From Streptomyces flaveus (GTDB lineage Bacteria; Actinomycetota; Actinomycetes; Streptomycetales; Streptomycetaceae): a stretch of 64,000 bases of DNA. The notes under the pieces are model-generated. The model made no database searches and was not told the DNA's origin. It saw only the letters and a program-made list of their open reading frames with translations. The stretch covers positions 22,815-86,814 of the forward strand of contig NZ_BMPQ01000034.1 of NCBI RefSeq assembly GCF_014647675.1, in the 5' to 3' direction. This document shows positions 17,230-24,623 of the stretch, piece by piece (position 1 is the stretch's first letter; every line of letters begins with the position of its first letter). Position numbers and translations under genes: made by a program.

Positions 17230-17881
17230 CTCCGGCGCCCCCGACCGCCCCGCGAACGGACGCCGTCGCGCGCTGAGCACCCCCGTCGTCCGTATCGCCC
17301 TCTCGGTCCTGGCGATAGCCGCCTCCGCCACCCTCGTCCTCCTCTCCCCCTTTGCCCTACGCGCCTACGGCCCCGACGGCTCCGACAGCGACTGGCAGCG
17401 CGTCGGCAATGTGGCCCAGGCGTACGGGGCGGTCTCGGCGTTGATCGCCGGACTCGCGCTCGCGGGTGTGGGCGCGTCGCTCGTCTTCCAGGCCCGCGAA
17501 AGCAAGGCCAACCGCGAACAGGGCATGCGCACCGCCCACACCGAACTGATGCGGATGGCGATGACGGACCCGTCCCTGATGGCGTGCTGGGGCAGGCTGG
17601 ACGGGAACGCCTCCGAGGAGGCCCGGCGCCAGCATCTCTACCTGAACCTGGTGGTCTCCCACTGGGAGATGATGTTCGAGCTTGGTGCGCTGAGCGAGGG
17701 GCACTTGCGGCAGGGCGCCGACAGCATCTTCTCTACGGTTCCGGCTCGTAGGTTCTGGACGGCGTCCCGCATGGCGCGGCGGGACGCGGCGAGCACGCGG
17801 CGGGCTCGCCGCTTTCATCAGCTGGTGGATGAGCGGTATGTGGCGGCGACCACACCGCTTCCCGACACACGAGACGAGTGA
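17219..17881 (+). CDS. DUF6082 family membrane protein
   Basis: A 220-residue protein. It has two N-terminal membrane helices (about residues 22-44 and 62-88, AYGAVSALIAGLALAGVGAS). A cytoplasmic helical domain follows with the conserved THTELMRMAMTDP-like stretch (here HTELMRMAMTDPSLMACWG) and LYLNLVVSHWEMMFELG. It matches DUF6082. Its ATG overlaps the end of the DUF6879 frame by 11 bases, so it belongs to the same small operon. Function unknown. Confidence 0.85.
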   Translation: MSSDSGAPDRPANGRRRALSTPVVRIALSVLAIAASATLVLLSPFALRAYGPDGSDSDWQRVGNVAQAYGAVSALIAGLALAGVGASLVFQARESKANREQGMRTAHTELMRMAMTDPSLMACWGRLDGNASEEARRQHLYLNLVVSHWEMMFELGALSEGHLRQGADSIFSTVPARRFWTASRMARRDAASTRRARRFHQLVDERYVAATTPLPDTRDE

Positions 17882-17929
17882 TCCGGGCCGATCGGCGACC
17901 CCGAGTGCCGCCACTATCGGGCCTGCGGG

Positions 17930-18202
17930 TCACTCGCCGTCGGAGCCCTCCGGCTGCGGAGCAACGTACGTCCCTCGCTGCGGAACGGTGAAGACCAACC
18001 CCTCCTCGACAAGCACCGCGATCGCGCGCCGGACAGTCGTACGCGCGAGCCCGTACTGCTGCACGAGCTGGGTCTCACTGGAGATAGCCCTGTTGGGCTG
18101 CCAGTCCCCCCGCTTGATACGGGCACGCAGGATGCCCGCCAGCTGCTGGTAGGGCGTAACCGGTCCCTCGTGATCGATTTCAGCGTCCGGCTGGAAGTTC
18201 AT
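17930..18202 (-). CDS. Minimal GntR-type transcriptional regulator
   Basis: A 90-residue protein that is almost only a GntR winged helix. YQQLAGILRARIKRGDW is helix 1, ISSETQLVQQYGLARTTVRR is the recognition helix and GLVFTVPQRGTYVA is the wing. There is no effector domain. Such single-domain GntR proteins are frequent in streptomycete mobile or regulatory gene sets. It converges with DUF6082 and is divergent from the short gene at 18364, which it may control. Confidence 0.88.
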   Translation of the reverse strand: MNFQPDAEIDHEGPVTPYQQLAGILRARIKRGDWQPNRAISSETQLVQQYGLARTTVRRAIAVLVEEGLVFTVPQRGTYVAPQPEGSDGE

Positions 18203-18363
18203 GATCAGGAAGCTACTCGTACAGATAAGGTCTCTGTCATTGAGATACGTCTCTATACGTAGCGATACAAGTCGAGCTAAGTTGTGCCTCAGTACATGGA
18301 AGACCCCGGCGACGGATTGCGGCCGTCCCGGGGCTTGGCCGAACGCTTCGAAGGAGCGCCGAC

Positions 18364-18660
18364 ATGCTGGACCTTACTCTCCGATTCCTGGCCTGGATGC
18401 TGAGCATCTGCACCCCCCACCCCCGAGGCCGTCATCGCCTCGGCGCGCTCCCGCCGCTGCGGTTCATTCCGGTCCCGCCGCCCCGGTTCGCCGGACTCCT
18501 CGACGGCAGTACGTCCCGCCTCGTACGCCCCTACGTCCTGGACCTCGCCGAACACCGCCTCCAGCGCGAACGCCGCCGCGCCCTGTACTTGGCAACCCTG
18601 GGCATCGACGTCGGCCCGCACCACATCCACGGCGTCCGCGTACCGGTGACGACCCGATGA
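18364..18660 (+). CDS. Short conserved Streptomyces protein
   Basis: A 98-residue basic protein with a Pro-rich first half. The conserved end SRLVRPYVLDLAEHRLQRER and YLATLGIDVGPHHIHGV is a pattern seen in many small Streptomyces proteins encoded beside GntR genes. No domain of known function is visible. GAAGGAG lies seven bases before the ATG. Its stop overlaps the start of the next gene (ATGA). Confidence 0.7.
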   Translation: MLDLTLRFLAWMLSICTPHPRGRHRLGALPPLRFIPVPPPRFAGLLDGSTSRLVRPYVLDLAEHRLQRERRRALYLATLGIDVGPHHIHGVRVPVTTR

Positions 18661-18995
18661 CCCGCCCCGCCGTGCGGATGTGCGCCCGCTGCCACCGCAC
18701 CACGGACGACCCGGTCCTGGTCCATGAAGTGCACGCCGCGACAGGCCCAGGCTTCAACGTCTACGCGTGCCAGGACTGCGCCGACCACTACCCGCCCCTC
18801 ACGGACGTGTACGAACTCCTCGACACCACTCCCCGCCGCTCCCGCCTCACCTTGCGCGTCTACAAGGTCAACGCGGAGGGCGCCGTGACCGAACACGGCA
18901 GCGAGGTCGAGGTCCTGGCCGGTGGTCGCACCGACCCGGTACCGCGTACGTCGGCATACCCGCCGTGTGGATGCCCGCGCTGCCGGACGCAGTAG
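18657..18995 (+). CDS. Zinc-ribbon-like small protein
   Basis: An 112-residue protein with two Cys pairs: MCARCHRTTDDP near the start and YACQDCADHYPP about 30 residues later. A final CGCPRCR follows, so one or two structural zinc sites are likely. It is translationally coupled to the preceding gene (ATGA). A very strong 20-bp hairpin follows the stop at 17 bp. Function unknown. Confidence 0.7.
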   Translation: MTRPAVRMCARCHRTTDDPVLVHEVHAATGPGFNVYACQDCADHYPPLTDVYELLDTTPRRSRLTLRVYKVNAEGAVTEHGSEVEVLAGGRTDPVPRTSAYPPCGCPRCRTQ

Positions 18996-19011
18996 CCGTC
19001 GGGCGGCCTCA

Positions 19012-19064
19012 CACCATGCCCGGGCGTCGGCCAGGCGCCCGAAAGCCGACGCCCGGGCATGGTG
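19012..19064 (+). terminator. 20-bp perfect hairpin
   Basis: CACCATGCCCGGGCGTCGGC (19012-19031) pairs perfectly with 19045-19064 around a 13-base loop, just after the stop at 18995. Without a T-tract it could stop transcription in both directions. Confidence 0.75.
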
Positions 19065-19150
19065 ACCGCTCCACGCCGTCCACCGCCCCAATCCGGTGAT
19101 GCCGAGCCGAACCGGCCCAGCCCCAACAACTTCCATGGTGGGTTGGGGAC

Positions 19151-19260
19151 ATGGACGTCACTGAACAGGGCGGCAAGGGCGAGGGTCCGGCCCGGAAGGT
19201 CAGGGTCCGCGTGTCCTTGCCCGCGGGCCTCGTCGCCGCGGTGAAGGCGCGGAGCGAAGC
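19151..19260 (+). pseudogene. Ribbon-helix-helix antitoxin N-terminal fragment
   Basis: After GGTTGGGGAC, an ATG opens a frame containing RKVRVRVSLPAGLVAAVKAR. This is close to the N-terminal strand and helix A of RHH (CopG/VapB-like) antitoxins. After about 35 residues the frame loses all similarity and becomes low complexity. I read it as a decayed antitoxin gene beside the intact HigBA pair. Confidence 0.45.
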
Positions 19261-19374
19261 GCCCTTTACTCGGGCCGCGGAAGCACGACACCGGCCAAGA
19301 AGCGGGCGGCCCCCACGGCAACGTCACCAACTCGCTCTCGCTGGAACCAGCTCTCGCCCGAACCTCACCCCGGC

Positions 19375-19394
19375 CCCTTCGGGAACGTCACCTC
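19375..19394. repeat. Direct repeat, left copy flanking HigBA
   Basis: CCCTTCGGGAACGTCACCTC is identical to 20221-20240, which is the 3' end of the ompA-like gene (on the minus strand it encodes EVTFPKG). The left copy extends into further similarity (RRVEVTFPKG). The repeats enclose exactly the toxin-antitoxin pair. Confidence 0.85.
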
Positions 19395-19407
19395 CACGCG
19401 GCGGCCC

Positions 19408-19749
19408 TCAGGCTGCGTCGATGCGATGCGCTGTGAAGGTCACTTGGGTGTCGTCGTTGTCGAGGGCGATGTTCAGGGTGGCGTCCAGGGCTGTGGCGAG
19501 CTTGGCGAGTAGCGGCAGCGTCGGGACGGTGTCGGAGCCTTCGATGCGGGAGATCTTGGCCTGCGTCAGGCCCGCGCGGGCCGCAAGTTCGGACTGGGTG
19601 AGCCCGAGTTCGGTGCGGCGGTCGTACACGGCCTGGGCCAGGGCCATGGACAGCCGGATCTCGCGACGGGCCTCTGCCACGTCTTCCGGCTCGGTGAAGC
19701 CCTCGGCGAGCTTGCGCTCGCGCAGGGTCTTCCAGCGACTGTGGCTCAT
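19408..19749 (-). CDS. XRE-family antitoxin (HigA-like)
   Basis: An 113-residue DNA-binding protein. A charged N-terminus is followed by an XRE HTH (LGLTQSELAARAGLTQAKIS, then RIEGSDTVPTLPLLAKLATA) and a short beta tail. It overlaps the toxin gene by four bases (ATGA), with the toxin first, the usual higBA order. It should neutralise the toxin and repress the operon. Its stop abuts the left direct repeat at 19375-19394. Confidence 0.9.
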   Translation of the reverse strand: MSHSRWKTLRERKLAEGFTEPEDVAEARREIRLSMALAQAVYDRRTELGLTQSELAARAGLTQAKISRIEGSDTVPTLPLLAKLATALDATLNIALDNDDTQVTFTAHRIDAA

Positions 19750-20129
19750 TGCTCCACCTCTCCTTCCTCGGTGATACGGATGAACTCCTCGTGGGCCGGA
19801 CCATGTTCGGCCTCGCAGATCTTCTGCGCGAATTTGGCGCGCCCGACCTCGGCGTCCTCCCGCATTCTCGTCTTGCGGAAGACGGTCAGCAGGACGGCGG
19901 TACGGTCCGGTGTGAGCCAGTACGTGATGCGTATGGCAGCACCGTCGAGGGTTGGGCGCAGCTCTCGGACTCCGTCGCCAAGGTAGCGGGCGTATGGCTC
20001 GCCGAGCGCGGCGGCGTGTTCCGCGAGCAGCCCGACATACTCGTCGATCTTGAGGAAGTGCTTGGCCGGCAGTGACTCCAGCCAGTCCCGCACTTCGGGC
20101 TCAACCTCGATAGTGAAGAGTGCATCCAC
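19746..20129 (-). CDS. RelE/HigB-like toxin
   Basis: A 127-residue protein of the RelE/ParE superfamily (HigB/Gp49 type). The LESLPAKHFLKIDEYVGLL helix is followed by the GDGVRELRPTLDGAAIRITY strand and VLLTVFRKTRMREDAEVGRA, where the basic residues would contact mRNA on the ribosome. It is first in a two-gene operon with the XRE antitoxin. The pair sits between the end of ompA and a duplicate of that end, so it looks like an acquired cassette. Confidence 0.88.
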   Translation of the reverse strand: MDALFTIEVEPEVRDWLESLPAKHFLKIDEYVGLLAEHAAALGEPYARYLGDGVRELRPTLDGAAIRITYWLTPDRTAVLLTVFRKTRMREDAEVGRAKFAQKICEAEHGPAHEEFIRITEEGEVEQ

Positions 20130-20213
20130 CTCACCAGGCCATATGTCGCCACCAACATACTCGAGGCGGGTGGCTGCCGATCAGCCGATGTCGCGGATCC
20201 CCTTCAGCTCGAC

Positions 20214-20843
20214 TCAGTCGCCCTTCGGGAACGTCACCTCGACTCGGCGGTTTTTGCGGCGGCCCTGTTCTGAGGTGTTGTCGGCGATGGGGTAGTCCTC
20301 GCTGTAGCCGCGTACCTCGAAGGTGACGTCGGGGCCTAGGCCGGCGGCTGCCAGTTCGTCGTGGACCACCTCGGCGCGGTTCTTGGAGAGGGTCACGCCG
20401 TGGGCGTACGAGCCGAGGTTGTCGGTGAAGCCGAAGACGCGGACCTTCGTGGCGTTCTGGGCCTTGATCTCCTCCGCGATCGCCTGGATACGTGACCGGG
20501 CGTCGGGGTTCAGTTTCGAGCTGTCCTTGGGGAACAGCACCTCCGCCTGCAGCGCGAACGTCACGTCCTCGTTCGTGTCCTCGCGGCGTTCCTCGCCCCC
20601 TAGGTCCTCGACCACCGACTTGATGTCCAGCACCCGCGCGGGCGCGAGCGTCGCGCCGTCGGCGAGCCTCAGGCCGGGGCTGTTGGCGTCCACCTCCGGT
20701 GGTTGGGAGGTGGTGACGCTGCCCGGGGGTTCGCTGGGGTCGCCTTCGTCGGCGTACACGGGGGTGAGGGGGGTCATGAAGACGAGGGCGGTGAGGGCTG
20801 TGGCGGCGATCGCCGTGGTTCGGAGGGGTGAGGGGAGGGGCAT
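20214..20843 (-). CDS. OmpA-like domain secreted protein of tad locus
   Basis: A 209-residue protein with a signal peptide (TTAIAATALTALVFMTPLTPVYA). The C-terminal OmpA-like domain includes LFPKDSSKLNPDARSRIQAI and KVRVFGFTDNLGSYAHGVTL, then SKNRAEVV and the conserved GRRKNRRVEV. The domain binds peptidoglycan in other bacteria, so the protein may anchor the Flp pilus machinery to the wall. It is the last gene of the tad locus, with 2 bp between it and the lipoprotein stop. Its last 20 bp are duplicated at 19375. Confidence 0.88.
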   Translation of the reverse strand: MPLPSPLRTTAIAATALTALVFMTPLTPVYADEGDPSEPPGSVTTSQPPEVDANSPGLRLADGATLAPARVLDIKSVVEDLGGEERREDTNEDVTFALQAEVLFPKDSSKLNPDARSRIQAIAEEIKAQNATKVRVFGFTDNLGSYAHGVTLSKNRAEVVHDELAAAGLGPDVTFEVRGYSEDYPIADNTSEQGRRKNRRVEVTFPKGD

Positions 20844-20845
20844 GG

Positions 20846-21439
20846 TTACTCGCCCTCGGAGAGTTCGACGGAGGCGGGGGGCATGGCACCGACCTGGAAG
20901 TCGACCTTGGCTGTGCCTTCCGGCGGGGCGGGGAACTGAGCGAACCACTCCGTGGTGTCGCCCGACCCCACGCCGCCGGTGAACCTGGTGCACAGGCAGC
21001 GCCCCTCAGTGTCGCGAAGGACGAGGTACTTCTTCTTGCCCGCCTGGTCGACCAGACTCGCGCCGGCGATGGACCCGCCGTTCTTGACCAGTTCGCTCTC
21101 GTCGCCCCGCCAGTCCGCGGCCACCCATGGCTTGCCACTGCCGTTCGTCACCGTTCCTTCGACGGTGACGAAGCCGCCCTCATCACGGGTGGCCGAGGTG
21201 ACAGCCAAGGTCAGGCCGCCTCCCTTAACCTCGGCCAATGTCTGTGAAGCGGGAGGCGCTTGGGACTCCTGCTTGTCGTCGCTTCCTTCGCTCTTCGCAG
21301 GCGACGAGGACGACGCGTTCTTGTCCGGCTCGTCACCGCCGTCTCCCCCGCCGCAACCGGCCACCGTGAGGACCAGCCCAGTCGTGATCGCCACCGCGGT
21401 CAGTACCGTGCGGCCCTTCATGGTGTGCCGAAGATTCAT
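20846..21439 (-). CDS. Putative lipoprotein of tad locus
   Basis: A 197-residue protein with a lipoprotein signal (VLTAVAITTGLVLTVAGCGG, Cys at about residue 29). A Ser/Lys/Asp-rich linker is followed by a beta-rich domain (LAVTSATRDEGGFVTVEGTV) with a Cys pair CLCTRF. GGAAGCC precedes the ATG at 21439. It lies between the TadG-like and OmpA-like genes in the same direction, so it probably belongs to the envelope part of the pilus system. No named family recognised. Confidence 0.75.
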   Translation of the reverse strand: MNLRHTMKGRTVLTAVAITTGLVLTVAGCGGGDGGDEPDKNASSSSPAKSEGSDDKQESQAPPASQTLAEVKGGGLTLAVTSATRDEGGFVTVEGTVTNGSGKPWVAADWRGDESELVKNGGSIAGASLVDQAGKKKYLVLRDTEGRCLCTRFTGGVGSGDTTEWFAQFPAPPEGTAKVDFQVGAMPPASVELSEGE

Positions 21440-21454
21440 CGGTCCGGCTTCCTT

Positions 21455-22063
21455 TCACTCAACCAGATACACAGAGAACAGCACGGACGCGTCGGGAAGG
21501 TCGCCCAAAACAAAATCTTCGGGGTCGATCTCGATGATTTGGCCACCGCAGTCGAGCTGTACGAGGTCCAGGGGGTCGTCGGGCACATCGAAGTCACAGC
21601 GCGGTTCGATGACGGCCGTGGCCTGGGCCGTCGCCTCCTGCGCCTCCGTGCCCGGAATGATCGAGTCCCCGACCGTGTAGTTCGTCTGGATCTCCACCTC
21701 GTATCCGGGGAAGCCGTTCACCTCCGTGGGCTGGGCATCGCCCTGGAGGGCCGAGTCATTCGCGGCGGCCAGCTGTTGAGCCGCGGCGGTGGCACCGGTG
21801 CCCGTGGCCTCATTCGGGTCGAGCCAGTCCAGCCAGTTGTCGTCCACCCCGATGGCGCCTTCCAGCTCCTCCATCAGCTCGTCCCGATCCGCCTGCGCAG
21901 CCGCCAACGCAGCAGCGTCCGCCGCGGATTGAGCTCCATTCCGCGCGGACGCTGCCTGGGCGAACGCAAAGAGGGCGAACGCAGCGAAGAGCAGAATCCC
22001 CGTCAGCCAGATGTAGATCGGGAGAGTCTGCCCTCGGTCGCCGAAGTGTCGTCGGGCTGTCAG
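21455..22063 (-). CDS. TadG-like pilus assembly protein
   Basis: About 202 residues. One N-terminal membrane helix (TLPIYIWLTGILLFAAFALF) is followed by QAASARNGAQSAADAAALAA, the conserved TadE/TadG post-membrane helix, and an Asp/Glu-rich exported domain. There is no ATG, GTG or TTG in a sensible place. A CTG at 22063 overlaps the stop of the pilin gene (CTGA) right after GGAGG and is my best guess, which would be an unusual start. Start position uncertain. Confidence 0.75.
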   Translation of the reverse strand: MTARRHFGDRGQTLPIYIWLTGILLFAAFALFAFAQAASARNGAQSAADAAALAAAQADRDELMEELEGAIGVDDNWLDWLDPNEATGTGATAAAQQLAAANDSALQGDAQPTEVNGFPGYEVEIQTNYTVGDSIIPGTEAQEATAQATAVIEPRCDFDVPDDPLDLVQLDCGGQIIEIDPEDFVLGDLPDASVLFSVYLVE

Positions 22064-22290
22064 CCTCCGACGACGTTGGTCACCGCTTCCAGGATCGCTC
22101 CCGAGATCAACCCGTCCAAGCCCAGACCGTCGATCAGCGTGAAAATCCCGGCGATCAGGATCATCAGCCCCGCATACTCCACGAACCCCGCCCCGCGATC
22201 CCGCTCGCTCCCCCGCATCCGGGAGACAACGGTCCGCCTCCACGTCCCGAGCCCGCGCCTGACGCCGTGCATCGACACCTTCGCCACCAT
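22060..22290 (-). CDS. Flp-type IVb pilin-like protein
   Basis: A 76-residue protein. A basic leader ends in RDRGAGFVEYAGLMILIAGI, which fits a type IVb prepilin: Gly before the cleavage point, Glu at +5-like position and a long hydrophobic helix. A C-terminal short tail follows. The ATG at 22290 has GGGAGG nine bases upstream. It sits between the response regulator and the TadG-like gene. It is predicted to be the structural pilin processed by a TadV-type peptidase, which is not encoded in this window. Confidence 0.75.
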   Translation of the reverse strand: MVAKVSMHGVRRGLGTWRRTVVSRMRGSERDRGAGFVEYAGLMILIAGIFTLIDGLGLDGLISGAILEAVTNVVGG

Positions 22291-22395
22291 GGCCGCTGTC
22301 CTCCCACCCAACAACACCACTACCGTCCCGCGCACCGTACGTGACACCCCGCCCACTCCGAGTGGGCCCAGAGACCCAACTTCCCGACATCGGAG

Positions 22396-23205
22396 TCATC
22401 GGTTCCACCCCCCGTGAGCCGTACCCAGCCAGTGCGCGATCGCTTCGCTGCGCGAAGAACTGTGCAGTTTTGCGAAGATGCGGTTGATGTGGTTCTTGAC
22501 GGTCTTCTCGCTGATGAAGCAGGTGGCGGCGATCTGGCGGTTGTTCATGCCGGCCGCGATGAGATCCATGACCTCCGCCTCCCGTGAACTCAGTCCGAAA
22601 TCCCGTCCGTTGTCGTCGCGGCCGTGGAGCCCCGCCGCGTAGGCGAGTCGGGCCTTGGACGACTGTGCCACAACTGGTTGCACGTGCGAAGGGAATTCGT
22701 TCGGTTCGTACGAAACGCTGAGCGATTCCGAGACAGATTCCGAGGCGGATTCGGGGACCGCCGAATTCGAGACAGCCGCGTCCGAAACGACAGCCGCAGC
22801 GGACGCCGTGAACGTAGGCCTGCGCTCCCTCAAGTCCCGTACCGCCGTGATCAGTTCCTCCGCCGTGAACTCGCCGTGGACCAGATAACCCACCGCACCC
22901 AGGCGCAATGCCTCCGCCACCACCTCAGGTTCACGGCTGTACGTCAGCATCATCACCGGCGCCAGGCGCGCCAGCGAGGGCAGCGCGGTGAGGCCGTCGG
23001 TGCCGGGCATGCGTACGTCCAGCAGGACCACGTCGGGGCGGTCGCGACAAGCGAACGCTTCCGCCTCCGCTCCGTTCGCCGCCTGCGCGACGACCCGGAT
23101 GTCCGGGTGGGCGTCGAGCAGGGCCGCGAGGCCCGCCCGTACGACCGGGTTGTCGTCGGCCACGAGCACACGTAAGGGCGGGCCGGGAAGTGCCTGGTCA
23201 GGCAT
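22396..23205 (-). CDS. NarL/LuxR-family response regulator
   Basis: A 269-residue two-domain regulator. The receiver has VLVADDNPVVRAGL, phosphoacceptor Asp in DVVLLDVRMPG, and a Thr in MLTYSREP. A long Ser/Glu-rich linker (about residues 140-185) joins it to a LuxR HTH (GLSSREAEVMDLIAAGMNNR; SEKTVKNHINRIFAKL). It overlaps the kinase gene by 8 bp, so it is the cognate partner. Both are inside the tad locus and presumably control it. Confidence 0.93.
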   Translation of the reverse strand: MPDQALPGPPLRVLVADDNPVVRAGLAALLDAHPDIRVVAQAANGAEAEAFACRDRPDVVLLDVRMPGTDGLTALPSLARLAPVMMLTYSREPEVVAEALRLGAVGYLVHGEFTAEELITAVRDLRERRPTFTASAAAVVSDAAVSNSAVPESASESVSESLSVSYEPNEFPSHVQPVVAQSSKARLAYAAGLHGRDDNGRDFGLSSREAEVMDLIAAGMNNRQIAATCFISEKTVKNHINRIFAKLHSSSRSEAIAHWLGTAHGGWNR

Positions 23206-24622
23206 GTGCGGCCTCCTCTTGGGGAGTGTGTGAGGGGGGTGCGGGCAGCAGGGTGCCCGAGGTTGTCAGGGGGAGGTCCACCTTGACCTCCGTGCCTCCG
23301 TGCTCGCCGCGGCGCAGCTCAATGGCCGCGCCGATCGACGTCGCGCGCTCCAGCATTCCCAGCAAACCGAAGTGGCCGGATTTCGCCAGGTGTTGTACGT
23401 CGTCCAGGGATACGGACGTGCCGGTTCCGTCGTCTCGTACGGTCAGGTGCAGTGTCGAGGCGTCGGCGGCGGCTTCGACTTCGAGGGTTACCTCCACCCC
23501 CGTCGCGTCCGTCGCGTGCCGGTGCGTGTTCTCCAGGGCCTCCGAGAGGATGGCCAGGAGTTGGTGGGGGGCTGCGGGAGGGAGTACGAGGGTGGGGGCT
23601 GCCCGGTAGGCGAGGGTCGCCCTGATGCCCGTACGGGATTCGAAGTCGTCGACCCTTGCCGTCAGTTCCGTTCCCAGGTCTGTGGGTGGGCTCGACAGGG
23701 CTGTGTGGTGGCGCAGGTCCGTGAGCAGATCCCTGGACTCCGCCGCCGCCCGGCGGGCCGCCCCCGCCACCGCCGTCGCCTGGTCCTTCAGCGCACGCGG
23801 GTCCGTGTCGTGGTCGGCGGAGACCGCGAGTGCCTCGGCCGCCAGGGCCAGGCCGTGCAGGGTCTTGGCCACCGAGTCGTGCATCTCGCGGGCCAGGCGC
23901 GCCCGTTCGGACTCGACGGCCTCCGCCACCGCGAGCCGCGAGTTGGCCTCCGCGAGGGCCTGGCTGGCCGTGCCGAAGTGGAACATCAGGTTGCGCAGGG
24001 TTACGCCGATGATGCCGGCCGCGATGCAGAAGCCGGCGATGAGGAGGGTGCTGGCGCCGGTGCCGGGGCGGTGTTCCCAGGCCCTGAACACCGTGAGCAG
24101 GACGACGAGTTGGAGTCCGGTGAAGATGCCGGAGCCGCGCCAGCCGTACAGCAGGCCGGAGAGGAGGGGGGTGCAGACGGCCGCGTACGCGAGGGGGGAG
24201 GCCGGGGACGCGGTCAGCAGGAGGATCGCGCCGAAGATCAGGTCCACCGCCATGAGGGTGGGGTGGGCGAGGAGGCGGGGGGCGAAGCGGTCCCAGTCCC
24301 TGAGCATGGCGTACGAGCCCATAACGCCGAGGACGGCTGCGGCGAGTACTCCGTAGCGGGGTGGGCCGTGTGTCGCGTTGGCCATCGCGAAGGGGGCGCC
24401 GATTGCGATCAGTGTCAGGCGGACGGCGAAGGCCTGGCGGCACAGGGCCTGTAGGGCGTTGAGCTGGAGACGTACGCTGCCGGGCGCTGCCGCGTCGTCG
24501 GCGAAGTAGCCTGCGGCTCGCTTGGCAGTTTGGACGGTGCGGGTCCGTTGTGGCTTGTCGCGCAGTTCCCCGCGCCCCTGAAGGGGCGCTCCAGCCCGAC
24601 CCTGCTTCCAAAGCCTCGCCAT
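23198..24622 (-). CDS. NarL-type sensor histidine kinase
   Basis: A 474-residue membrane kinase. Five or six membrane helices (about residues 60-215) have no large extracellular domain. HisKA_3 is present with phosphoacceptor LAREMHDSVAKTLHGLAL, the N box SEALENTHRHA and the G box FGLLGMLERA. It starts one base after the tadC stop. The first 30 or so residues (GRAGAPLQGRGELRDKPQRT) are encoded by the dispersed repeat at 24540-24600, so the native start may have been lost. It is co-transcribed with the downstream regulator and tad genes. Confidence 0.9.
   Translation of the reverse strand: MARLWKQGRAGAPLQGRGELRDKPQRTRTVQTAKRAAGYFADDAAAPGSVRLQLNALQALCRQAFAVRLTLIAIGAPFAMANATHGPPRYGVLAAAVLGVMGSYAMLRDWDRFAPRLLAHPTLMAVDLIFGAILLLTASPASPLAYAAVCTPLLSGLLYGWRGSGIFTGLQLVVLLTVFRAWEHRPGTGASTLLIAGFCIAAGIIGVTLRNLMFHFGTASQALAEANSRLAVAEAVESERARLAREMHDSVAKTLHGLALAAEALAVSADHDTDPRALKDQATAVAGAARRAAAESRDLLTDLRHHTALSSPPTDLGTELTARVDDFESRTGIRATLAYRAAPTLVLPPAAPHQLLAILSEALENTHRHATDATGVEVTLEVEAAADASTLHLTVRDDGTGTSVSLDDVQHLAKSGHFGLLGMLERATSIGAAIELRRGEHGGTEVKVDLPLTTSGTLLPAPPSHTPQEEAAHA
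24540..24600 (+). repeat. Dispersed repeat, partial copy inside kinase gene
   Basis: GTCGCGCAGTTCCCCGCGCC and its flanks match the core of the repeats at 7243 and 27956. This copy is within the first codons of the minus-strand histidine kinase gene. Confidence 0.75.
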
Positions 24623-24623
24623 C

